A DNA stretch of 64,000 bases from Nocardioides humilatus (lineage in GTDB: Bacteria; Actinomycetota; Actinomycetes; Propionibacteriales; Nocardioidaceae), in assembly GCF_008373755.1 (NCBI RefSeq), contig NZ_VUJV01000003.1:62001-126000 (forward strand), written 5' to 3'. Under the pieces are notes generated by a model. The model worked only from the letters and a program-made list of their open reading frames with translations. It was not told the origin of the DNA and searched no databases. Below are positions 34,437 to 42,846 of this stretch, one piece after another. Position 1 is the stretch's first letter, and the number at the start of each line of letters is the position of its first letter. The position numbers and the translations under genes were made by a program.

Positions 34437-35503
34437 GCGCGACCGCCGTCCGACTCACGCTCGGCGATCGTGCGCACGGCTGTGCGCACCTCGGCGGAGA
34501 GGTCCGCGACCGTCATCAGCTCCTCCAGGTGTGCCCCGTCGATGTGTTGGTCCTCGGTGACGCGGCTGCGGCGACGGGCGGCCGTGAAGAGTTCGGTGTC
34601 GTCGAACCACGCCCGGGCCACCGCTGCGTTGGGCGCGTCCCACTGCGCCATAAAGCGATCGAGCTGAGCCTCCGAGAGCGTGAGCTGGTCGCCCGTCGAG
34701 CGACCTTCGAGCTGGACCACCAGGTCACGGTGGTCGACCACCCCGACAGCAGCACCCTGAGCGACCAGGTGGAGGTTGTAGAGGCGCAGGAACTCGACGC
34801 TCGTGGCGTCGAGGCTCTGGTTGCGCAGCCTCCCGTGCTGCAGACCCGTCGGGTCGATCCCCGCAGCGTGCAGGAAGTCGGCTTCGAGCTCTCCGTCGAC
34901 GAACCGGGGGCTCTCGAAGCGGCGCACCGTCATGGAGTCCGGCTGCAGCGCCGAGCGCAGCTCGTCGAGCCGACGCTGGTAGTCGTAGGGATAGCCCGGT
35001 TCCTCGGCGAAGTCGGCAAGCCGTCGGGTCTCCCCTACCTTGACCTGCTGCTGGTAGTAGCTGACCAGGTGGTCGTCCTGGCGCCGCACGTAGGCGATGA
35101 GATGGACCGGCCCGAAGTGCGCTGCCAGGAAGTCCCGCATCCGCTCCAGCCCCGCATCGGGGAGCGTGTAGATCGCCTCGTCGGAGAAGACGACCGTGTG
35201 CGGGTGGGCTTCGGCGACCTCGTCGAGGAGGCGCCGGTGGAACCGGCGACGGAACCGGGGAGGCGTGCTCGCCCGCATCTGGTGCCAGGCGGGCATCGCG
35301 TCGTATTCGTCGTCGGAGCGGAAGGACAGCGCGAGCTTGAGGTGCCGCGCCCGGCCCGGCGAGCGCGGGTAGAGGACGCCGCGATCGGCAAGGGCGCCCC
35401 GGTTGAGCCGGAAGAAGCTCTGGATCGACGTCGTGCCGGTCTTGCCTGAGCCGACATGGAGGACGACGGCAGGCTTGTCGCTGGGGGGCGGCATGGCGGT
35501 CAT
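34424..35503 (-). CDS. P-loop sulfotransferase-like protein, paralog 1 of 5
   Basis: 359 residues. PAPS loop HVGSGKTGTTSIQSFFRLN near the N-terminus, middle motif VVFSDEAIYTL, and 3'-phosphate region LIAYVRRQDDHLVSYYQQQVKVGE, then the C-terminal helical motif RNQSLDATSVEFLRLYNLH. Four close paralogs lie at 37343-41694 on the other strand; it is nearest to the one at 38418 (both share PAWxxM and KVGETxRLAD). ATG 35503 chosen; ATG 35494 is equally possible and neither has a clear ribosome site. Substrate unknown. Confidence 0.82.
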   Translation of the reverse strand: MTAMPPPSDKPAVVLHVGSGKTGTTSIQSFFRLNRGALADRGVLYPRSPGRARHLKLALSFRSDDEYDAMPAWHQMRASTPPRFRRRFHRRLLDEVAEAHPHTVVFSDEAIYTLPDAGLERMRDFLAAHFGPVHLIAYVRRQDDHLVSYYQQQVKVGETRRLADFAEEPGYPYDYQRRLDELRSALQPDSMTVRRFESPRFVDGELEADFLHAAGIDPTGLQHGRLRNQSLDATSVEFLRLYNLHLVAQGAAVGVVDHRDLVVQLEGRSTGDQLTLSEAQLDRFMAQWDAPNAAVARAWFDDTELFTAARRRSRVTEDQHIDGAHLEELMTVADLSAEVRTAVRTIAERESDGGRAWTR

Positions 35504-35556
35504 CCAACCACGCCGCCCGCCAGCGAAGGACGCGAGTGTCGGGCTAGGACGATCAG

Positions 35557-37203
35557 CTAGAGGCTCGTCATCGCATAGCCGAGCCGTGCCTCTTTGCGCC
35601 CGCCGTCGCAGCCGATGCTGGTCGAGGCGTAGTGGCGCTTGTTGGCCAGGCAGCGATAGACCGGCACGCTCGCCGTGAAGGTCGCGGTCGGGTGGATGTA
35701 GCCGACACGACGGTAGGGCTGCCACCCGCGCTTGCACTTCTTGGCGTAGAGCGCGTGGTCGCCGCGTCGCGTGCAGTCCAGGACCTGCTTCCACCCGTCG
35801 ACCGGGTGCGCGAGCAGGTAGCCGGTCCCACCCTTGCGCTTGAACGACTTGGGTTCGGGCGCCTCGGTCGAGGACCAGCGCTGACCCTTTCCGTTGCGGT
35901 AGGTCGTCAGCTCGACACGGTTGAACGCACCGCTGCCGGGAACGATCGTGACCTTGCGCCGGAAGAGGAACCGGTCGGTGAACTTGTCGCCAGGGAAAAG
36001 CTTCACGTAGTAGACGTAGAACGTGCTGCCCGTGCAGCAGCTCTGCCCCTCGGCACCGGCGATCGACGGGTAGGCGTAGAGCTGGCGGGACTTCTTGTTG
36101 CGGATGTTGCCGCCCCACTGGTCGACGTACTTGTCCGTGGAGGTCGACACGAGCGGATAGGTGTCGACCCAGCCGTCCCAGCGGCGCACCTGGCCGTCGC
36201 TGTCGATGAGCGCGTCCTGCATCCGTTCGTCAGCGGTCGCGCCCGCGCCGATCGGCGACGCGAACAGCCGGAATCCCTGCCGCCCCGAGGCATCGAACCC
36301 GAGCCATCGGTTGAGCGAGCTGTTCCAGACGATGTGGCGAGCCTTCTCGCTGATGCCGCCGATCGGCGTCGAGTGGCCGCCGATGCCCGCCTCGTCGAAG
36401 GCGCAGTAGGCCGGGTGACCGATGGACGCCGGGTGGCAGTACCACTTCTTCCACGCGCCCGGCATGCCGTCGCTGGTGACCGCGGCGCGGGCGATGTGCA
36501 CACCGGCCGGCCCGGGCTGGGTGCCGTGGTTGGTCTCGAAGAACATGTAGTAGAAGCTGCCGACCTTCACGACGCGACCGTTGCCGGCGTTGGTCCGGCC
36601 GCTGGTGGACGTCGCGTTGACGCCGGTGAGCACCACGTTGTTGGGGTAGCTGGGCCGACGCCAGGTCAGGCCGCCGTTGGTCGTCTCCGCCATCGCCATC
36701 CGCCACACCGTCGTGTTGGCGTAGTGGTCGCAGTCGTCCTCGCCCGGACCCGTGCCCTCGGCGTGGTAGAAGGCGATCCAGTGGCGTCGGGTGATCTTCT
36801 GGAAGGAGCCGACCATCCACGCGCCGCAGTCGTCGAACCTGCCCGGCAGTCCGCGGTCCAAGATGATCCGCGAGCTGGTCAGGCGCTTGTTGCCGTTGGC
36901 CTTCCACTCGATCGTCCGGCTGGTGCCGAAGTAGCCGTAGAGCTTGCCCCGGCGCGTCTCGGAGAAGTACGGGTTGTCTCCCTGCCCGGTGGGGCCGATC
37001 AACCGCTGCTCGGGGCCGAGCTGGACGGCGAAGTCCAGGGCGTCAGCCCGGGCCACCGCGTCCGTGGGCGCGACGGTCGCCACAACCGCTTCTCCGGCCT
37101 CGGGCTGCAGCAGGGTCGCCGAGAGCGTCGCCGCGACAACGGCGGCGATCCCGAGCTTCCAACGCGAGCGGCGAGGGACGGTGTTCATGGCATGCGGCAG
37201 CAT
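35557..37203 (-). CDS. Secreted protein of unknown function, probable beta-propeller
   Basis: 548 residues. Signal peptide with basic PRRSRWK then LGIAAVVAATLSATLL. The body is rich in strands with aromatic and glycine pairs (YFGTSRTIEWKANGN, WIAFYHAEGTGPGEDDCDHY, GGLTWRRPSYPNNVVL, FYYMFFETNHGTQPG), resembling the sialidase or GH43/GH32-like propeller style, but no catalytic signature is clear. The last 120 residues hold several cysteines (VLDCTRRGDHALYAKKC, YRCLANKRHY) and look like a separate carbohydrate-binding-like domain. It is the only exported protein in the sulfotransferase cluster; ATG 37203 has GGGAGG upstream. Confidence 0.75.
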   Translation of the reverse strand: MLPHAMNTVPRRSRWKLGIAAVVAATLSATLLQPEAGEAVVATVAPTDAVARADALDFAVQLGPEQRLIGPTGQGDNPYFSETRRGKLYGYFGTSRTIEWKANGNKRLTSSRIILDRGLPGRFDDCGAWMVGSFQKITRRHWIAFYHAEGTGPGEDDCDHYANTTVWRMAMAETTNGGLTWRRPSYPNNVVLTGVNATSTSGRTNAGNGRVVKVGSFYYMFFETNHGTQPGPAGVHIARAAVTSDGMPGAWKKWYCHPASIGHPAYCAFDEAGIGGHSTPIGGISEKARHIVWNSSLNRWLGFDASGRQGFRLFASPIGAGATADERMQDALIDSDGQVRRWDGWVDTYPLVSTSTDKYVDQWGGNIRNKKSRQLYAYPSIAGAEGQSCCTGSTFYVYYVKLFPGDKFTDRFLFRRKVTIVPGSGAFNRVELTTYRNGKGQRWSSTEAPEPKSFKRKGGTGYLLAHPVDGWKQVLDCTRRGDHALYAKKCKRGWQPYRRVGYIHPTATFTASVPVYRCLANKRHYASTSIGCDGGRKEARLGYAMTSL

Positions 37204-37222
37204 CGACTTCTTTTCCTCCCTC

Positions 37223-37244
37223 GGGGCACCAGTCCTGGTGCCCC
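37223..37244. promoter_or_regulatory. Inverted repeat in the divergent region before the sulfotransferase array
   Basis: Arms GGGGCACCAG (37223-37232) and CTGGTGCCCC (37235-37244) around two bases. It lies just upstream of the secreted-protein gene and 99 bases before the first sulfotransferase GTG, in a 139-base divergent gap. Operator or 5' leader hairpin; role inferred. Confidence 0.45.
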
Positions 37245-37342
37245 CAAACCCAGCAGCAGTCTAGATCACCTCCTTCAGCACGCCGAACCGAAACCACACG
37301 ACTGGCGCGATCTCTTTCGCGGGGCTGTGGTTTCATGACGGC

Positions 37343-38425
37343 GTGCCGGACCCATCAGCCGACGAGGTCGTCCTGCACCTCGGCGCAGGGAAGACGGGCA
37401 CGTCGTCACTGCAATACCTCATGGCCGCCCATCGCGATGTCCTCGCCAAGCACGGGACGCTCTATCCGCAGACCCCGGGCAAGGCACGCCACACCCGTCT
37501 GGGGCTCTACGCCAAGTCCGACGAGGATCTGGTCCGCACCGCCGCGTGGCGCCGGATGGGCAGCCCCGAGCCGCAGCGGTTCCGCCGCCGATTCCGCCGG
37601 CGCCTGCTGGAGGAGGTGAGCCACGCGGGCGCTCGCAGGGTGCTCTTCTCCGACGAGGCCCTCCTCGGTATCGACGAGGACGCCATCGGACGCCTGCGCG
37701 ACCTGGTCCGTGCCGTCGGCGACGACGTCCGGGTCGTCGTCTACCTGCGACGCCAAGACGAGCGGCTGGTGAGCCGCTATCAGCAAGAGGTGAAGACCGG
37801 GCGCACGACGACCCTCGCAGAGTGGGCACCCGGCTACGGCACCCGGATCCACGACTACCACCGCCTGCTCACGACCTGGCGCACCGCTCTGGAGCCGACG
37901 GCGATGGTCGTACGGCGCTTCGAGCCCAGCTCGTTCCTCGGCGGCAACCTCTACGACGACTTCCTCGACGCCGTCGGCGCCGGACTGTCGTCCGAGCGAC
38001 TGACGGTGCCCGAGCTCCGCAACGAGAGCCTCGACGCGGAGGGCGTCGAGCTCCTGCGGCTCCTGAACCTCTACCGCGTCGAGCACGAAGGGGCCGAGCC
38101 GCGCTACATCGACAACAGTGCGGTCGTCGACCTGCTGCGCCAACGGCCGCCAGGACCGATGCTGACCCTGCCCGACGACGTCCTGGACCGCGAGATGGAG
38201 CGCTGGGAGGCCTCCAACCGCGCGACCGCGACGGAGTTCATCGGAGACGCCGAAGGGGTGCTCTTCCGCGAGCCCCGACGCGCGAGCCAGGCCACGACCA
38301 CCGAGCAGCGGCTCGACCCCGACCGGCTCGACCACCTGGCCGACATCGCCGGGCTCGCCGACATCCGCGACCCGCTGCGGGAGATCGCCGAGCGCGAGGC
38401 TGCGAAGGGGCATCCCGTTGCCTGA
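37343..38425 (+). CDS. P-loop sulfotransferase-like protein, paralog 2 of 5
   Basis: 360 residues, GTG start. PAPS loop HLGAGKTGTSSLQYLMAAH, middle motif RVLFSDEALLGI, 3'-phosphate region VVVYLRRQDERLVSRYQQEVK, C-terminal motif RNESLDAEGVELLRLLNLY and the late TTTEQRLDPDRLDHLADIAG. First gene of a five-gene plus-strand operon (37343-42400) whose members overlap by 4-8 bases or lie 26 bases apart. Predicted cytoplasmic and PAPS dependent; acceptor unknown. Confidence 0.82.
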   Translation: MPDPSADEVVLHLGAGKTGTSSLQYLMAAHRDVLAKHGTLYPQTPGKARHTRLGLYAKSDEDLVRTAAWRRMGSPEPQRFRRRFRRRLLEEVSHAGARRVLFSDEALLGIDEDAIGRLRDLVRAVGDDVRVVVYLRRQDERLVSRYQQEVKTGRTTTLAEWAPGYGTRIHDYHRLLTTWRTALEPTAMVVRRFEPSSFLGGNLYDDFLDAVGAGLSSERLTVPELRNESLDAEGVELLRLLNLYRVEHEGAEPRYIDNSAVVDLLRQRPPGPMLTLPDDVLDREMERWEASNRATATEFIGDAEGVLFREPRRASQATTTEQRLDPDRLDHLADIAGLADIRDPLREIAEREAAKGHPVA

Positions 38426-39482
38426 CCCGACCGACGTCATCTTGCACATCGGCACCGGCAAGACCGGGACCACGACCATCCAGCACCTGATGCGCCTGAG
38501 CCGAGCGGCGCTCGCCGAGGTCGGCGTGCTCTACCCCACGAGCCCCGGTCCCGTCAGGCACACCAAGTTCGGCCTGTCGTTCCGCACCGACGACGACCTG
38601 GAGAAGATGCCCGCCTGGCGTCGGATGAAGGCACAGTCGCCGGAGAAGTTCCGCCGGCGAGTGCAGCGTCGTCTCCTCGCCGAGATCGCCGAGGCCGCCC
38701 TCCCCCGCGTGCTGTTCTCCGACGAGGCGCTCTACGGCTTCTCCGGCGTGCCGCTCGAGCGGCTGCGCGACTTCACCGACGGCCTCGGTGGCCAGGTGCG
38801 GATCGTGGTCTACCTCCGGCGCCAGGACGACCACCTGATCAGCTACTACCAGCAGCAGGTCAAGGTCGGCGAGACCAGCCGACTGGCCGACTGGTCGACG
38901 CGCGACCGCTCCTCGACCTACGACTACGCGCGACGGCTGGCGCACTGGCGGACGGAGATGAACCACGCCGCTCTCGTGGTCCGCCGCTTCGAACCGCGGG
39001 CCTTCCTGGACGGCTCGCTCGAGGCCGACTTCCTGGCGGCTGCGGGCATCGAGGGCGTCCCGGCCACGCCGGTCGAACGGCGCAACGAGAGCCTCGATGC
39101 CGAGGCGGTCGAGTTCCTCCGCGTCTACAACCTCTACCTCGCCGAGCACCAAGGCCAGACCGGGCAGTCCGTCGAAAGGCACGCGCTCGTCAACCGGCTC
39201 GTCGACCGGCTCGGTGAGCACCCCGCCGGTCCCGCGCTGACGTTGCCGCCCGCGCTGCTCGACACCTTCATGGAGACGTGGGAGGCGACCAACCGGACCG
39301 TCGCGCGGGAGCACTTCGGCGACGACCTCCTCTTCAGCGACGACCGGCGGTCCGCGCGCACCACGGACGAGCAGATGCTGGACCCCGATCGCATCGACCA
39401 CTACTGCGAGCTCGCAGAGCTCCCCGCCGGGGCGCGAGACGACCTGCACCGCATCGCCGTCCGCGAGGCCGCCCGCAGCTGA
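38418..39482 (+). CDS. P-loop sulfotransferase-like protein, paralog 3 of 5
   Basis: 354 residues, TTG start with AAGGGG upstream, overlapping the previous gene by 8 bases. PAPS loop HIGTGKTGTTTIQHLMRLS, RVLFSDEALYGF, 3'-phosphate region VVYLRRQDDHLISYYQQQVKVGE, and RNESLDAEAVEFLRVYNLY. Closest to the minus-strand copy at 34424, suggesting that a duplication plus inversion formed the array. Confidence 0.82.
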   Translation: MPDPTDVILHIGTGKTGTTTIQHLMRLSRAALAEVGVLYPTSPGPVRHTKFGLSFRTDDDLEKMPAWRRMKAQSPEKFRRRVQRRLLAEIAEAALPRVLFSDEALYGFSGVPLERLRDFTDGLGGQVRIVVYLRRQDDHLISYYQQQVKVGETSRLADWSTRDRSSTYDYARRLAHWRTEMNHAALVVRRFEPRAFLDGSLEADFLAAAGIEGVPATPVERRNESLDAEAVEFLRVYNLYLAEHQGQTGQSVERHALVNRLVDRLGEHPAGPALTLPPALLDTFMETWEATNRTVAREHFGDDLLFSDDRRSARTTDEQMLDPDRIDHYCELAELPAGARDDLHRIAVREAARS

Positions 39483-39508
39483 CCGCAGGCAGGTGCTTGA
39501 ATCGCCCC

Positions 39509-40570
39509 GTGCCTCCTCGTGTCGACACCGTGCTCCACATCGGCACCGGCAAGACGGGCACGACGACGATCCAGCGAGTTCTCGCGCGCAGCCGGGAGGT
39601 CCTCGCCGAGGGCGGCACGCTCTACCCCCGCGCCTTCGGGCGCCAACGCCACCTCGGCTTCGGGTTCTTCGTGCTTCCCGACCCTCAGCTGGTGCGATCG
39701 CCGGAGTGGCTCCGGGCAGGCAACGCCGACGTCGACCCCGACGAGTTCCGGCGCAAGGTGCGCCGTCGGCTGCGGCGCGAGCTCACGCCCGACGTACGGC
39801 GGCTGCTCATCTCCGACGAAGGTCTCTACCGCCGCAACGCATCGACGGTCGCCCGGGTCCGTAAGTTCACCGAGGCGCGCGGCGGCGCGACGCGGGTCGT
39901 GATCTACCTGCGCCGCCAAGACGACCACCTGGTCAGCAACTACCAGCAGGTCGTGAAGGGCGGCGAGATCCGCCGGATCGGCGACTGGGCCAACTCCGAG
40001 CTCGACTACGTCTACGACTTCCACAGCCACCTCGCGCGCTGGCGCGACAACCTCGGGCCGGCGACGTTCGTCGTCCGGACCTTCGAGCCCGAGCGCTTCG
40101 TCGGCGGCTCGATCGTCGCCGACTTCCTCGACGCCGCCGGGGTGGACGTCGACGAGTCCACGCTCGTCCCCCAGGAGCGCCGCAACGAGAGCCTGTGCGC
40201 GGAAGCGGTGGAGGTCCTCCGACTGCTCAACGTGCACGGGGTGGAGCAACGCGGCGCCCGTGCCGGCCTCATCATCAACAGCGACCACGTCCGCCGGCTG
40301 CACCAGGTCGCCGGACCCGTGCTGACGATGCCCGAGGCCGACCTCGACCGTTTCCAGAGCCGGTGGGAGGCGAGCAACCAGGCGATCGCTCGCGAGTTCC
40401 TCGACCGCGCCGACGGCGAGCTCTTCGGATCTCCACGGCGGCGCGAGGGCATGACGACCGAACAGGTCCTCGCACCGGAGCGGCTCGACCACTACCTCGA
40501 CCTGCTGGAGATCCCCGCCGACGACCGGCCCGGCATCCGTGCCGTCGCGGAGCGGGAGGCCGGCTCGTGA
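39509..40570 (+). CDS. P-loop sulfotransferase-like protein, paralog 4 of 5
   Basis: 353 residues, GTG start 26 bases after the previous gene, the only real gap in the operon. PAPS loop HIGTGKTGTTTIQRVLARS, LLISDEGLYRR, 3'-phosphate region VIYLRRQDDHLVSNYQQVVKGGE, and RNESLCAEAVEVLRLLNVH. It replaces the FSDEA of its neighbours by ISDEG, like the next paralog LSDEG, so the two form a subgroup. Function inferred as sulfate transfer. Confidence 0.82.
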   Translation: MPPRVDTVLHIGTGKTGTTTIQRVLARSREVLAEGGTLYPRAFGRQRHLGFGFFVLPDPQLVRSPEWLRAGNADVDPDEFRRKVRRRLRRELTPDVRRLLISDEGLYRRNASTVARVRKFTEARGGATRVVIYLRRQDDHLVSNYQQVVKGGEIRRIGDWANSELDYVYDFHSHLARWRDNLGPATFVVRTFEPERFVGGSIVADFLDAAGVDVDESTLVPQERRNESLCAEAVEVLRLLNVHGVEQRGARAGLIINSDHVRRLHQVAGPVLTMPEADLDRFQSRWEASNQAIAREFLDRADGELFGSPRRREGMTTEQVLAPERLDHYLDLLEIPADDRPGIRAVAEREAGS

Positions 40571-41694
40571 GCGTCGACGTGGTCCTCCACATCGGCTCGG
40601 GCAAGACCGGCACGAGCACGATCCAGCGGGTGCTGCGGCGCAACCCCGAGCAGCTGCTCGCGACCGGCCACCTCTATCCGCGGACTCCCGGGCTCCCCCG
40701 CCACACCAGGCTCGGGCTCTACGTCCGCCCCGACGAGGAGGTGGTGACGCACGGCGACTGGCTCACCGGGGGCTACGACGACCCGACGGCCTTCCGCAAG
40801 GAGTTCCGCCGCCGACTCGACCGCGAGATCGCCACGACCACGGCGACGGGACTGGTCCTCTCCGACGAGGGCCTCTTCGCCGCGAGCGACCCCGCCATCG
40901 CCCGCACCCGGCGTCTGATGGACCGCCTCGGCGGCCCCGACGGCACGGTGCGCCTGGTCGTCTATCTGCGCCGCCAGGACGACCACCTCGTCAGCCGCTA
41001 CCAGCAGGTCGTGAAGATGGGCGAGATCACCCCGCTCAGCACCTGGGCGCAGCAGGACTGGACCGGGACCTACGACTACCACCTGCGGCTGAGGTCGTGG
41101 CAGGCGCTGCAGCCCGACACATTCGTCGTACGGCGCTTCGAGCGGGACCGGATGGTCGACGGCTCCCTGGTCGCCGACTTCCTCGACGCCGCCGGCCTGC
41201 GGATCGACACCTCGACGCTCTCCCACACCGAGTCCCGCAACGAGAGCCTCGGTGCCGAGGCGATCGAACTGCTGCGCATCCTCAACATCTACCGGGTCAA
41301 GCACGAGGGCGCGCGCCCCGGCCTGTTCGGCAATCACCCCCACGTGGTGCGCCTGCGCGAGGTCGACACCGGCCCGGTGCTGACGTTGCCCGAGGTCGAG
41401 CTCGACCGGTTCATGGCGACGTGGGCGGCGGCCAACGAGCGCGTCGCCCGCGAGTTCCTCGACGACCCGACTGGCGAGCTCTTCGAGACGACGCGCAAGG
41501 CCAGCGGCACGACGACCGAGCAGCGGCTCGACCCGGCCCGGCTCGACCACTACCTCGACCTCCTCGAGATCCCGGTGGGCCAGCACCCCGCCGTGCGGAG
41601 GATCGCGGAGAAGGAGGCGAGGCGGAAGCGGGCGGTCAGCGCGCGCGCCGCCCGCAAGCACTTCGAACGCCGCTACAGGAGCAGCCGTGGATAG
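40567..41694 (+). CDS. P-loop sulfotransferase-like protein, paralog 5 of 5
   Basis: 375 residues; the GTG start overlaps the previous stop as GTGA. PAPS loop HIGSGKTGTSTIQRVLRRN, VLSDEGLFAAS, 3'-phosphate region VVYLRRQDDHLVSRYQQVVKMGE, and RNESLGAEAIELLRILNIY. A basic C-terminal tail (RRKRAVSARAARKHFERRYRSS) absent from the other copies could bind a polyanionic acceptor or membrane (inference). Confidence 0.82.
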   Translation: MSVDVVLHIGSGKTGTSTIQRVLRRNPEQLLATGHLYPRTPGLPRHTRLGLYVRPDEEVVTHGDWLTGGYDDPTAFRKEFRRRLDREIATTTATGLVLSDEGLFAASDPAIARTRRLMDRLGGPDGTVRLVVYLRRQDDHLVSRYQQVVKMGEITPLSTWAQQDWTGTYDYHLRLRSWQALQPDTFVVRRFERDRMVDGSLVADFLDAAGLRIDTSTLSHTESRNESLGAEAIELLRILNIYRVKHEGARPGLFGNHPHVVRLREVDTGPVLTLPEVELDRFMATWAAANERVAREFLDDPTGELFETTRKASGTTTEQRLDPARLDHYLDLLEIPVGQHPAVRRIAEKEARRKRAVSARAARKHFERRYRSSRG

Positions 41695-42400
41695 CGACAT
41701 CGAGAAGCCGGCGGTCACCTGGGCGCAGATGCGGGCGTTCTTCCCGCACCGCCCGCTGGCCTACCACCTCCACGCGCTGCCCGACCTCGGGATCGTCTAC
41801 GTGAAGAACCCCAAGGCGGCGTGCTCGACCGTCCTGCTCTGGCTGGACCGGCTGCACACGGGCGATCTCGACTTCGCCCCGGGCAACGTGCACAAGGAGC
41901 ACCGGCTGCCGAAGGTCCGCGAGATCGGCCGCCACAAGGTCGCTCGCATGGTGTCGGGCGAGGCCTACACCTTCACCTTCGTCCGCGACCCGCTGCGACG
42001 CTTCCAGTCGGCCTACCAGGACAAGATCGTGGGCTCGTCGGGCTGGCGGGCCGAGATCCAGACCGCTCTCGGCCAGGAGCCCGACGAGGACCGCGCGGTC
42101 TCGATCGACGACTTCGTCACCGCGCTCGAGCGCCAGGACCCGCTCGTCATGAACCCGCATTGGCGCCCGCAGCACATCAACGTGATGGCGTCGTTGATCC
42201 GCTACGACCACATCGGTCGCATCGAGACGTTCGCCGACGACCTCGAGGTCATCCGTGCGGCGGCGGATCTGCCCGCCGTACCTGCCACGGCTCGCAACGT
42301 CAGGTCGACGAAGCGCGTCGACCTGCTCGCCGACCGCCCCGACCTCGCGGAGCGGGTGCGCGCGATCTACGCGAAGGACCTCGAGATCTTCGGCTACTGA
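41687..42400 (+). CDS. Sulfotransferase family 2-like protein
   Basis: 237 residues, GTG start with AGGAG upstream, overlapping the previous gene by 8 bases. YVKNPKAACSTVLLWLDRL is the 5'-phosphosulfate site of the Sulfotransfer_2 family (carbohydrate sulfotransferases such as chondroitin- and HNK-1-type), and FTFVRDPLRRFQSAYQDK is the 3'-phosphate site (R-D-P). A different family from the five genes before it, so the operon carries at least two sulfotransferase types. Converges with the thioesterase gene, overlapping it by 7 bases. Confidence 0.86.
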   Translation: MDSDIEKPAVTWAQMRAFFPHRPLAYHLHALPDLGIVYVKNPKAACSTVLLWLDRLHTGDLDFAPGNVHKEHRLPKVREIGRHKVARMVSGEAYTFTFVRDPLRRFQSAYQDKIVGSSGWRAEIQTALGQEPDEDRAVSIDDFVTALERQDPLVMNPHWRPQHINVMASLIRYDHIGRIETFADDLEVIRAAADLPAVPATARNVRSTKRVDLLADRPDLAERVRAIYAKDLEIFGY

Positions 42401-42846
42401 CGCACGAGCGGCTCGACGGCCGCGCGGACCTCGGCCGGCAACGGCGTGGTCGGCCGGGCGGGGTCGGTGTTGTCGACGTAGACGTGGACGAACCGGCCCT
42501 CTGCAGCGGCGGTCGCGCCGTCGCCTTCGGGGTCGCCTTGGAAGATGCCGACCCGGTAGACGATCGAGGAGGTGCCGAGCCTCTCGACGTAGATGCCGAG
42601 CTCGAGCTCGCCGGGGTAGGTCACCTCGGCGAAGTAGCGGCACGACACCTCGGCCACGACACCGATCGCGGGCAGCGCCCGGATGTCGGTGCCGACCTCG
42701 CGAGCGAGCTGGTCGTTGACGACCGTGTCGATCAGCTCGAAGTAGCGGGCGTTGTTCATGTGCCCGTAGACGTCGATGTCGGCCCAGCGCAGGGTCGCGC
42801 GGTCCCAGGCGACGTAGGCCGACCGGGGCGGCCTCTCAGCGGGCAT
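42394..42846 (-). CDS. Acyl-CoA thioesterase, hotdog fold
   Basis: 150 residues. ATLRWADIDVYGHMNNARYFELID is the 4-hydroxybenzoyl-CoA thioesterase/YbgC-like signature with the catalytic aspartate in DVYGHMNN. Hydrolyses an acyl-CoA; acyl group unknown. Its ATG overlaps the smc stop by one base (TGATG), so it is probably expressed with smc. Confidence 0.9.
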   Translation of the reverse strand: MPAERPPRSAYVAWDRATLRWADIDVYGHMNNARYFELIDTVVNDQLAREVGTDIRALPAIGVVAEVSCRYFAEVTYPGELELGIYVERLGTSSIVYRVGIFQGDPEGDGATAAAEGRFVHVYVDNTDPARPTTPLPAEVRAAVEPLVRQ

